Positions 22,401-29,717 of a DNA stretch of 30,471 nucleotides are shown one piece after another (positions within the stretch are counted from its first letter, which is position 1; each line of letters opens with the position of its first letter). A program made the translations under genes and the position numbers. The notes under the pieces are model-generated. The model was not told the DNA's origin. It saw nothing but the letters and a program-made list of their open reading frames with translations, and made no database searches. Source of the stretch: a virus; IMG/VR virus record IMGVR_UViG_3300030451_006653, positions 1 to 30,471 of that record. The stretch is one strand, 5' to 3'.

Positions 22401-23410
22401 GTTAATGTACAACTCCACCCTTTACCGTCTTTACGACGTGAAAATCTAAAATTGCCTTTTAAATTATTTATTTTAGAATAAAAATCAGATAAATTAGATA
22501 CGTTTTGCATATTTACAGTCTGAAGAACTAAATCATTGCCTATTTGATTATAACCTAAGAATACATCAAAACCTTGAGCTTTTTGGTAATAATACAATTG
22601 AACAATACCACCTATTTGGGTAATCATATTTACACCTAATCTACCCATACCAGGTCTTAATCTTCCTCTTTGTAGATAATAATCCCTTTCCTGAAACATT
22701 AGATCTGAAAGATTATGATCTTTAATTAGTTTTAAAAGTTCATCTTTTGATTGTTCTAAGCCACAATATTTAGCAATAAACTTACTAATATTTTGTAAGA
22801 TTGATTCATTGTTATCACTAGTTTCTTCTAAGTCACTAAAGTCATCAGTTAGAGCTGCAGTTTTACATAATCTGCCGCCTGGGCCTTTTAATTCAATTTC
22901 TAAACCACCAGTACTTAAATCCCCTTTTTTAGGTTTTACTCCATCACATATAAATGCTAAGTATAACTCTCCACATCCTGGAGCTCCATGAGTAGGTGCT
23001 TCTGGTAGCGCGCACCATGCTTTATCAAAATATTTGTTATACACATCAGTATTAGGAAAACTATTATTAATAAATTCATCCAATTTAAATAAAGCACTAT
23101 TATTACATAAATTTACTAAATTATTTTGAGCAGATTTAAATTTATCATCATTTAATTCAATTCTAGCTGCATAGGTGTAACTTTGAAATGTATTGAGATT
23201 ATCATTAATATTACCACCAGCTTTTTCTAATCTATCTTCTATTTTTTTTCTTCCAGCTATACTATCAGTAGATCCCATTTTCATATAACGAGATAAAATA
23301 TCTTCGTAATATTTTTGATCTACATTTGCAAGTAATTCATAACTATCACCCTTTTTTGTATAAAGAGCAACATCTTCGTTATATACTTTATCTAGTGGTC
23401 TCCAGCTCAT
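22397..23410 (-). CDS. PD-(D/E)XK-like putative nuclease
   Basis: 337 aa. The core KKGDLSTGGLEIELKGPGGR contains Asp164, Glu173 and Lys175 in the Asp...Glu-x-Lys arrangement of restriction-endonuclease-fold enzymes, with Glu148 in GELYLAF as a possible helix residue. A glycine-rich GPGGR follows, as in related phage proteins. The N-terminal 120 residues are helical and unknown. ATGA overlaps join it to both neighbours, so it is coupled to the ligase/NMNAT-like protein. Substrate unknown; a structural role with a remnant nuclease fold is possible. It lacks the (L/I)-x-E leader of its neighbours. Confidence 0.6.
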   Translation of the reverse strand: MSWRPLDKVYNEDVALYTKKGDSYELLANVDQKYYEDILSRYMKMGSTDSIAGRKKIEDRLEKAGGNINDNLNTFQSYTYAARIELNDDKFKSAQNNLVNLCNNSALFKLDEFINNSFPNTDVYNKYFDKAWCALPEAPTHGAPGCGELYLAFICDGVKPKKGDLSTGGLEIELKGPGGRLCKTAALTDDFSDLEETSDNNESILQNISKFIAKYCGLEQSKDELLKLIKDHNLSDLMFQERDYYLQRGRLRPGMGRLGVNMITQIGGIVQLYYYQKAQGFDVFLGYNQIGNDLVLQTVNMQNVSNLSDFYSKINNLKGNFRFSRRKDGKGWSCTLT

Positions 23411-23748
23411 AACCCAACGTCTATATCAGATGAATATTTTTTCAGAATATTAATTAGACGTTTGAGAGCTTCTTTGGCATTATTTTCATTGATATCTTCG
23501 AAATCACCAATTGCAGTTAAATCCTCGGCATCAATCTTTGTTGCTAAAGCTTTCTTTATTAATCTAACTAATAAAACTTCACTTTCTGGTGATAACTTAG
23601 TAACTTCAACTTCAGGTACTTCTGGCTCTACTGGTGTAGTTGCCATTAAATTAGAAGGATTACTGTTAGGACTCAATGACTCTGGGTTAGGCATATCACC
23701 TTGCTGTAACTCATTAATAAGTTTATCTATTGTACTAACAAAATTCAT
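23407..23748 (-). CDS. Small hypothetical protein with cleavable-type leader
   Basis: 113 aa. Leader MNFVSTIDKLINE ends in Ile-Asn-Glu. Then comes a Pro/Ser/Asn/Glu-rich linker (about 18-50) and a helical C-terminal part (SEVLLVRLIKKALATKIDAE, then LKRLINILKKY). Unknown family. Acidic overall. The ATG overlaps the previous stop as TAATG, and the stop overlaps the next start. It belongs to the four-gene unit 23981 to 20601. Confidence 0.65.
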   Translation of the reverse strand: MNFVSTIDKLINELQQGDMPNPESLSPNSNPSNLMATTPVEPEVPEVEVTKLSPESEVLLVRLIKKALATKIDAEDLTAIGDFEDINENNAKEALKRLINILKKYSSDIDVGL

Positions 23749-23981
23749 TATATTTTTCTCTCTAATTCCTCTATTTTAGAAGCAATTTTACTAAAGACTC
23801 TATCTAATGCTTTATTAATTCTTTCTTGACCGCTTTTTTGAAAAAAACGAGATTTCTCTGGAGTAGCTCCTATAGAAGTAGCAACTTTAGCTATTTGACT
23901 TAATTTAGCTAAATCTTCAGATGCATCTTGCTCATTTATTTTGCTTAGTATCTTCGATGCTTTTACAGTATAGTTATCCAT
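23748..23981 (-). CDS. Small helical hypothetical protein with cleavable-type leader
   Basis: 77 aa, predicted mostly helical. Leader ends in Ile-Asn-Glu (15-17). The C-terminal part (RINKALDRVFSKIASKIEEL) has heptad-like spacing, suggesting an oligomerising helix. No family recognised. A late octamer (GATAAATA) lies exactly 5 nt before the ATG, making this the first gene of the unit with the PD-(D/E)XK-like and ligase/NMNAT-like genes. Confidence 0.65.
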   Translation of the reverse strand: MDNYTVKASKILSKINEQDASEDLAKLSQIAKVATSIGATPEKSRFFQKSGQERINKALDRVFSKIASKIEELERKI

Positions 23982-23986
23982 AATAT

Positions 23987-23994
23987 TATTTATC
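23987..23994 (-). promoter_or_regulatory. Late promoter octamer of the nuclease/ligase unit
   Basis: GATAAATA on the minus strand, 5 nt before the ATG at 23981. It overlaps the stop of the upstream gene. Confidence 0.6.
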
Positions 23995-24550
23995 TAATTA
24001 TGAGTAGTTTTGTAGATAACCTATTAAAGTAATCTGTATTAAGAAAACTTAATTCATATTTTTTAGTAAATGATTTAATTTTACTAAAAGTAAATTTTGT
24101 AATATCGATACTATTAATCTTTGAAATCATTGAATTTATAGTAGTATAACCTCGCCCGTCATTGGTATTAATAAGATGGTTTAGATATTCAATTGAATAT
24201 TTGCTTATATAAAATTTAACTGGAAGTAGTTTTTCTATTCTTCTTAGTATATTTGTGATATAATTAAGTTGTTCTGTCTCACTAAAATACTTCATTAAAT
24301 GATTTTCTTCTAACTGAGTATTATTAAAATATACAATTGACTTGGTATCTTTTGATAAAACCTTTTCACATACAGAATATATAATTTGATGTAAAAACCA
24401 TCTTTTTATATTAATATTGTTTATACTATAATCAAGTAAATCTAATTCATATAAAGATTCAATAATGCTATACTGTATTTCAGTATTATACAATTCATTG
24501 AAATCAATAATTTCAATATCATGATTTTTTAAAGTAATATCAGACATCAT
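23990..24550 (-). CDS. Hypothetical protein
   Basis: 186 aa, rich in Ile, Asn, Leu, Ser and Tyr, mixed helical. No motif recognised. Tandem ATG codons at 24550 and 24547 are both possible starts, and the gene overlaps the end of the upstream GIY-YIG gene by 11 nt. It lacks the (L/I)-x-E leader of its late neighbours and has no late octamer at its start, so it is probably expressed from the 26350 transcript. Confidence 0.55.
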   Translation of the reverse strand: MMSDITLKNHDIEIIDFNELYNTEIQYSIIESLYELDLLDYSINNINIKRWFLHQIIYSVCEKVLSKDTKSIVYFNNTQLEENHLMKYFSETEQLNYITNILRRIEKLLPVKFYISKYSIEYLNHLINTNDGRGYTTINSMISKINSIDITKFTFSKIKSFTKKYELSFLNTDYFNRLSTKLLIIR

Positions 24551-24974
24551 TGCTTTTATTATAATACTGTTCCAATAAAATTTGCGGTGGTTTACCTATT
24601 CTACAATTAATAATACCGTTATAGTAGTCTTTATTCAATAAAACGTCTCTATCAAATTGTTCTTTAGCTTCGAAATAACTTAATTCAAACTTACTATTAC
24701 AAAATTTTAATATTTTAAATATAAACTTATCATGTCCTAGTGATGAAATATCATTGTTTAATGCATCAGATGAACCTGTATAATTTTTCCAATCACTTTC
24801 TATTAAACTTATACGTTTTCGTTTTTTACCTTTTAAAGGTTTTCTTTTTATTTTACGTACCATTTGTTTTTTACCTATATACTTTTTATTGCTAATAGTA
24901 TTGGTAATTTCATATATAAACCCATATGCATTTTCCGGGATAGGTCCGTAAACTTTCCAATGTCCTGTATCCAC
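24540..24974 (-). CDS. GIY-YIG family endonuclease
   Basis: 144 aa. The nuclease signature is YGFIYEITN (17-25) and KKYIGKKQ (30-37), followed by a basic stretch (RKIKRKPLKGKKRKR), FELSYFEAKEQ with a candidate metal Glu, and YYNGIINCRIG with the usual late Asn. It lacks an added DNA-recognition domain, so a homing role is possible but not shown. Start is GTG at 24974, 8 nt after the upstream stop; no clear Shine-Dalgarno. Confidence 0.75.
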   Translation of the reverse strand: MDTGHWKVYGPIPENAYGFIYEITNTISNKKYIGKKQMVRKIKRKPLKGKKRKRISLIESDWKNYTGSSDALNNDISSLGHDKFIFKILKFCNSKFELSYFEAKEQFDRDVLLNKDYYNGIINCRIGKPPQILLEQYYNKSNDV

Positions 24975-24982
24975 GTTAATAA

Positions 24983-26350
24983 TTACTTCTTTTTTCTTCT
25001 TTTTCTACGTCTTTTACCAACAGAGCCACTTCTTGTTTGTACTGCTCCAAGTGCTTTTGGTATTCTTGCATCACCGGGAGCATAAAAATCACCTTGCGTG
25101 TTACCGATAGCAGCAGCTGGACCTAATGCTCCCCCGCCGACCGAATTATCATCTTCTTCTTTTACCTTTTTCCTACCCTCTTTTTTAGAAGCTTCTTTCT
25201 TTTTATCTTTATGAACTCGAGTTTTTGAGCCCATTAACCCTTGTTTATTTTTTCTAACTTTAATATTTTCATCAATAGGGTCGTATGGCGAGTCAGTTAA
25301 TCCTGACTTAGGGGTTTTACCCGTAAGTTCAGCAACCCTTGTTGTAAGACGTTTTATAAAATATGGGTTATCTTCTAAATGATGTGGAATTCCATCAACG
25401 ACATACCTGTGCGTTAGATGAAAATAAATTTGTTTTGGATCTGTTATACCCCTATCTACTAAATCTTTTATATATGGTTCTGCTATTTTCATGATTCCGC
25501 TTAAAGGTCTACCATCAGGGGAAGTATCTTCAGAAGCCTCGCGCCCTGAAGGAAAGCCATGCCTCATGTATGGTGTTTTATATTCTTGACTTTCATCTTT
25601 AGCATCAAGATAAGCAGCTATAGCCATTTCTCTTTTTTTCTTTTTAGACTTACCTTTAAATTGTGGAGCTTTAGACTTAGCAAAATCTTTTACATAATCA
25701 CCTGCATCATGTTTTTTAGGATCTAATTTTTCATTTAAACCTTTTCTCATTCTTAATATTTTTTGGTACATTAATCCTAATTGAGTGTAATCACCTGAAC
25801 CATCATTTTGTAAATCTTCAAGTTTAAGAGGCGTGTTGTGAAATTTATCTACTTCTTTATCTTCTTTATCTATAGCTTCACGTCTAGCTGTTAAATACTT
25901 ACCGTCGTTTTGAAATTGATAAAATTTACTACGTGCAGCTTCTTTTTCCGGACCGGGTGGTAAACTAATTGCTTTTTTACCTAATTCCATTCTTTGTTTT
26001 TCAAGTCGTTTATGTTCACCATAGTAATCATATTTCTTTTTAAACTCTTCAGTTTCATATATACGAGGTCTTTCTAATCCTTTATTAAGATAATTTCCTA
26101 AGTTTTGTAAAAATTTAGCTATAAGTACTTCAGGATTTTTTGTATCAAATGCAGCATTGGTCATACCATATTTGTTTCCTGAATATAAAAAAGCAAAAGA
26201 ACCTGCATCAAAAATTTGACGTCTAGTTTTACCTACCAAACTATTCATAAAGTCTCTGAAAGTACCGCCCATACTTTGCTTCATTAGTTCATAATTATCT
26301 TCACTTAATAAGACTTTAAATTTCTTTTCATATAGACTTGTTTTTCGCAT
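24983..26350 (-). CDS. Large basic hypothetical protein, possible internal head protein
   Basis: 455 aa from the ATG at 26350; an upstream in-frame start adds 13 residues but would place the late promoter inside the gene. Leader MRKTSLYEKKFKVLLSE ends in Leu-Ser-Glu. The body is charged and helical with Lys-rich patches (GKSKKKKREMAIAAY). The C-terminus has a Gly/Ala/Pro stretch (GALGPAAAIGNTQGDFYAPG) and ends in GKRRRKRRKKK. No enzyme motif. A perfect TATAAATA lies exactly 5 nt before the ATG. Inferred to be a packaged or core-associated DNA-binding protein. Confidence 0.68.
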   Translation of the reverse strand: MRKTSLYEKKFKVLLSEDNYELMKQSMGGTFRDFMNSLVGKTRRQIFDAGSFAFLYSGNKYGMTNAAFDTKNPEVLIAKFLQNLGNYLNKGLERPRIYETEEFKKKYDYYGEHKRLEKQRMELGKKAISLPPGPEKEAARSKFYQFQNDGKYLTARREAIDKEDKEVDKFHNTPLKLEDLQNDGSGDYTQLGLMYQKILRMRKGLNEKLDPKKHDAGDYVKDFAKSKAPQFKGKSKKKKREMAIAAYLDAKDESQEYKTPYMRHGFPSGREASEDTSPDGRPLSGIMKIAEPYIKDLVDRGITDPKQIYFHLTHRYVVDGIPHHLEDNPYFIKRLTTRVAELTGKTPKSGLTDSPYDPIDENIKVRKNKQGLMGSKTRVHKDKKKEASKKEGRKKVKEEDDNSVGGGALGPAAAIGNTQGDFYAPGDARIPKALGAVQTRSGSVGKRRRKRRKKK

Positions 26351-26365
26351 ATAAGTATTTATAAT
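26338..26365 (+). promoter_or_regulatory. Early sigma70-type promoter of the uvsY-uvsW block
   Basis: TTGTTT (26338-26343), 16 bp, TATAAT (26360-26365), then 6 nt to the GTG at 26372. The TATAAT shares bases with the late promoter of the opposite strand. Confidence 0.65.
26356..26363 (-). promoter_or_regulatory. Late promoter TATAAATA of the 24983-26350 gene
   Basis: Perfect late octamer on the minus strand, exactly 5 nt before the ATG at 26350. It overlaps the early -10 box of the plus strand by four bases. Confidence 0.75.
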
Positions 26366-26371
26366 AAGAGT

Positions 26372-26767
26372 GTGAATATTATAGAGCAATATATATCTGA
26401 AATTGAAAAGGATTTAGAAATAAACGAATTTAATATTAAAGAGTCATCTATGAAAACTCCTTCTCGTAAGCATTTTTGGGTAAGTAAACTTATACAACAT
26501 AAAAAAAATCTTTATAAACTGCAGCAAGAAAAAGAAGCCATAAAAAAGCAAGTAATGGATGAAATTATAAAAACTAGTGCTATTAAAATTACAGCGCCTA
26601 TAGCAGAAAAAGCAAGCTATAAACATCCTAAAATGAAAGAAATAAATCAGAAGATTAATGATGAATCTTTGATAGTAGAATTTTTAGAAAAAACTGAAAA
26701 AACGTTTAGTAGTATCTCATTTGATATTAAAAATATTATTGAGATTATGAAAATGGAACAGTTATGA
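26372..26767 (+). CDS. uvsY: UvsY-like recombination mediator
   Basis: 131 aa, close to T4 UvsY (137). UvsY loads the UvsX recombinase onto single-stranded DNA covered with gp32. The sequence shows the expected all-helical basic profile: RKHFWVSKLIQHKKNLYKLQ in the first half and a helix ending FDIKNIIEIMKMEQ at the C-terminus. Primary sequence identity to T4 UvsY is low, so the call leans on length, pattern and order (uvsY-uvsW-55-47-46, as in other marine T4-like phages). Start is GTG at 26372 with an early promoter 6 nt upstream. Its end overlaps uvsW as ATGA. Confidence 0.78.
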   Translation: MNIIEQYISEIEKDLEINEFNIKESSMKTPSRKHFWVSKLIQHKKNLYKLQQEKEAIKKQVMDEIIKTSAIKITAPIAEKASYKHPKMKEINQKINDESLIVEFLEKTEKTFSSISFDIKNIIEIMKMEQL

Positions 26768-28182
26768 TATCTTTTACATACGATAGAAATAAAATAAAAC
26801 TGCAATGTGATCATTTAGATGTTATAAGAGAACATTTTAGCGTAAAAGATGATACTGCAAGATTTAGATTAAAAGGTAGAGCTCGATTTTATGCTAACAC
26901 GAGGATATATTGTATTACTCCTACCGGGTTATTTGAGCCTGGATTATTTTTTAATATATTAACTTTTATAAAGACTGAATTTCCTGATGAAGATATTAAT
27001 ATATCTCCTGATATTTTATCTATAGTTAAGCCGAGTTATAAAGACGGTGAAATATATAATGAACTAACATATGAATTAAGAGATTATCAAGAAGATGCTT
27101 TAAAGGAATGTTTAAAGTTTGGTAGAGGTATTATTAAACTCGGTACTGGTGGTGGTAAAACTTTAACTATAGCTTCTTTACTAATGAGTATGTTTAAACT
27201 CAATGAAAATTTTAAATGTTTAATTATAGTACCTGATCTTGGATTGGTAAATCAGACGTATAAAGATTTTGAAGATTATAATGTAAAATTTAAATATACA
27301 AGATGGACAGGTAAAATAAAACCTGACTTAACTTCTAATGTAATAATTGCAAATAGAGGTATATTACAAAGTCAGTTTGATGACTTTGATTTTCTAAAGT
27401 ATGTCGATGTATTAGTAATAGATGAATGTCATACGATTAAGAAAGGTAATAAGATAAGTAAGTTAGTACAACAAATACAAACTAATCATAAGTTTGGTCT
27501 AACTGGTACCTTACCTGATAATAAACCTGATGAATGGAATATATTAGGTAAGATAGGAAGCGTAATTTATGATAAAGATAGTTATGCTTTACGTTTAGAA
27601 AAATATCTAACTAATGTTAGGGTTAGTATAATTGAACCGAAATATAAAATAAAACCAGTTTATAGTACTGATAATCATTATAGAGAAGAATTAGATTTTA
27701 TTTATACTAACGAATATAGAAATAATCTTATAAAAAATATTTGTAATAATTTTGGTAATAATTCTCTTATATTAGTTAATCACTTAGCGCATGGAGATGC
27801 TTTATATGATAAATTAAATGAATGTAGTGATAAGCAAGTGTTTTTCGTTAAAGGTGAAGTAGAAGTTGAGGAACGAGATAGAGTTAAAAAGATAATGGAA
27901 AAAAATAATAACGTAATTTGTATAGCAATGACTTCTATTTTTAGTACTGGTATAAATATTAAAAACATACATATGATTATGTTTGCTTCTGGTGGTAAAA
28001 GTTTTATACGTACTATCCAGTCTATAGGTCGAGGATTACGTCTTAATGATAATAAAGAAAAATTAGTAATTATCGATTTTGCTGATAAACTAAAATATGG
28101 TGAAAGGCATGGTGATAAGAGAAAAGATATTTATCATCAAGAAAATATACCATATAAAATTACGGAAATAGTTGAAAAATAA
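26764..28182 (+). CDS. uvsW: UvsW-like SF2 helicase
   Basis: 472 aa. In T4, UvsW unwinds branched DNA and R-loops and drives the change from origin to recombination-dependent replication. Helicase motifs: a Q-like RDYQEDAL (106-113), Walker A GTGGGKT (127-133), DECH (220-223) as motif II, LTGTLP as motif III, and QSIGRGLR as motif VI. The N-terminal 95 residues hold the small T4-type domain (RFYANTRIYCITPTGLFEPG). Motif II is DECH, where T4 UvsW also has a DExH form. Coupled by ATGA to uvsY. Confidence 0.93.
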   Translation: MISFTYDRNKIKLQCDHLDVIREHFSVKDDTARFRLKGRARFYANTRIYCITPTGLFEPGLFFNILTFIKTEFPDEDINISPDILSIVKPSYKDGEIYNELTYELRDYQEDALKECLKFGRGIIKLGTGGGKTLTIASLLMSMFKLNENFKCLIIVPDLGLVNQTYKDFEDYNVKFKYTRWTGKIKPDLTSNVIIANRGILQSQFDDFDFLKYVDVLVIDECHTIKKGNKISKLVQQIQTNHKFGLTGTLPDNKPDEWNILGKIGSVIYDKDSYALRLEKYLTNVRVSIIEPKYKIKPVYSTDNHYREELDFIYTNEYRNNLIKNICNNFGNNSLILVNHLAHGDALYDKLNECSDKQVFFVKGEVEVEERDRVKKIMEKNNNVICIAMTSIFSTGINIKNIHMIMFASGGKSFIRTIQSIGRGLRLNDNKEKLVIIDFADKLKYGERHGDKRKDIYHQENIPYKITEIVEK

Positions 28183-28199
28183 AGTATTTATATTATAAT
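28172..28199 (+). promoter_or_regulatory. Early sigma70-type promoter of the gp55 gene
   Basis: TTGAAA (28172-28177), 16 bp, TATAAT (28194-28199), then 7 nt to the ATG at 28207. It overlaps the uvsW 3' end and lets gp55-47-46 be transcribed separately. Confidence 0.72.
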
Positions 28200-28206
28200 T
28201 GAAATT

Positions 28207-28668
28207 ATGGCTAATAAAAAAGCAACTGGTAAGAAGAGGGGTCCTAAACCAAAGAAAACAGAGTTTTACGTTAACCCTGCTGAGTTTAAAGAAGAGTTAG
28301 TTCAATATTATAAAACTGATGATTGTACTAAAATCTTAGGAGAAATGATAACTAAAATTGCACACGGTTTAAGTTATTCAAGTAACTTTATTAATTATAC
28401 ATATCGTGATGAAATGGTCGGAGATGCATTAGTTAAAATGTTTACTGCAGTTAAAAATAAAAAATTTGATGTAACCTCATCTTATAATCCTTTTTCTTAC
28501 TTTACTACAATTGCCTTTCATGCATTTATTAATAGAATAAAGAAAGAAAAGAAACATACCGAAACAGTTAGTCAATATAAAGAAAAGGTATACGAAGAAG
28601 AAATGATTGAATCTGCTGGTGGTATGGTTTATATTAAACCAACTCAAGACGAAGAAGATACTTTTTAA
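28207..28668 (+). CDS. 55: Late sigma factor gp55
   Basis: 153 aa. Phage sigma factor that directs host RNA polymerase to TATAAATA late promoters, which occur throughout this window. The conserved region-2-like stretch is YRDEMVGDALVKMFTAV (66-82) and SYNPFSYFTTIAFHAFINRI (92-111), with aromatic residues for strand melting. The N-terminus is a basic Lys-rich segment, and the C-terminus is acidic, where T4 gp55 binds the sliding clamp. Preceded by its own early promoter, as expected for a factor needed before late transcription. The stop overlaps the gp47 ATG as TAATG. Confidence 0.9.
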   Translation: MANKKATGKKRGPKPKKTEFYVNPAEFKEELVQYYKTDDCTKILGEMITKIAHGLSYSSNFINYTYRDEMVGDALVKMFTAVKNKKFDVTSSYNPFSYFTTIAFHAFINRIKKEKKHTETVSQYKEKVYEEEMIESAGGMVYIKPTQDEEDTF

Positions 28669-29717
28669 TGGATAATAAGATAGCAATCTTTTCTGATTTA
28701 CATCTCGGTGTTCATCAAAATAGTGATTTCTGGTTAGGAGTCTCTAGAAAATGGACTGAGTGGTATATAAAGCAACTAAAAACCAATAATATAAAAACTA
28801 TTATATTTTGTGGGGACTTCTTTCATTATAGAGATGAAATATCTGTTAAAACTTTAAACTTTGCTAAAGATCTTTTAGATATGTTTAAAGATTTTAAAAT
28901 TATAATGATAACTGGTAATCATGATGCATGGTATAAAGATACAAGTGAAATTAATAGTTTAAGCATTTTTAAAGGTTATAATAATGTAACTATATATGAT
29001 AAGTTAACTACTATCGATATGAATGATAAAAGAGTTACTTTTTGTCCTTGGGGTACTAATTTGAATGATATTCCAGAAAGTGATATTTTATTCGGTCATT
29101 TTGAGTTAGAAAATTTTAGAATGAATGCCTATAAGATTTGTGATCATGGTGATGATCCTGAATTACTTGTAGATAAAGCATCAACCATTTACTCCGGGCA
29201 TTTTCATAGAGAAGATACAAAATATTATAATAATAAAAAAGTAAAAATAGTTTACGTAGGTAATCCTTTTGAAATGGATTTCGGTGATAGTGGTTCACGT
29301 AAAGGTTTTTATATATACGATTTTTCAACTGATCAACATGAATGGGTAGATAATGATATATCTCCTCAGCATATAAAAATTATTTTAAGCAATTTAATTA
29401 AACGTAATGATAAAGAGGTAAAATATATATTTGAAAATATATTACCTGGCAATATTATAAAATTAATAATTGATAAAAATATTAGCACTGAGCATTTAGA
29501 TGCTTTAACTACTAAATTCTTAACTTGCAAACCTTGTGAATTAAGGATTGATTATGATGTAAATTATAATAAACTTAAAATAGAAAGCGATGAAGAATAT
29601 GACTTATCTGGAGTTGACATTAAGCAAGCCATCAACGACTTCGTAAACATGTTAGATATAAACAATAAAAAGGAAGTAGTAGATTATACCTGCTCTTTAT
29701 TTGATACCGTAAAATGA
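28668..29717 (+). CDS. 47: Recombination nuclease subunit gp47 (Mre11-like)
   Basis: 349 aa, close to T4 gp47 (339). The metallophosphatase motifs are complete: FSDLHLG with Asp10 and His12, CGDFFH with Asp50, TGNHD (82-86), LFGHFE and SGHFH (176-180). Together with gp46 it processes DNA ends for recombination and host DNA breakdown. The C-terminal part (from about 245) is helical and should contact gp46. ATGA overlap with gp46 supports equal synthesis. Confidence 0.95.
   Translation: MDNKIAIFSDLHLGVHQNSDFWLGVSRKWTEWYIKQLKTNNIKTIIFCGDFFHYRDEISVKTLNFAKDLLDMFKDFKIIMITGNHDAWYKDTSEINSLSIFKGYNNVTIYDKLTTIDMNDKRVTFCPWGTNLNDIPESDILFGHFELENFRMNAYKICDHGDDPELLVDKASTIYSGHFHREDTKYYNNKKVKIVYVGNPFEMDFGDSGSRKGFYIYDFSTDQHEWVDNDISPQHIKIILSNLIKRNDKEVKYIFENILPGNIIKLIIDKNISTEHLDALTTKFLTCKPCELRIDYDVNYNKLKIESDEEYDLSGVDIKQAINDFVNMLDINNKKEVVDYTCSLFDTVK

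Noticed and set aside
24540-24974. Homing endonuclease inserted as a mobile element
   Set aside because: The GIY-YIG motif is clear, but there is no added DNA-binding domain, no interrupted gene and no intron signs around it.
28185-28192. Perfect TATAAATA on the minus strand at the uvsW/gp55 junction
   Set aside because: No start codon lies at 5-7 nt on that strand; it would only make antisense RNA to uvsW. It arises from the TATTTATA next to the early gp55 promoter and is probably chance in A+T-rich DNA.
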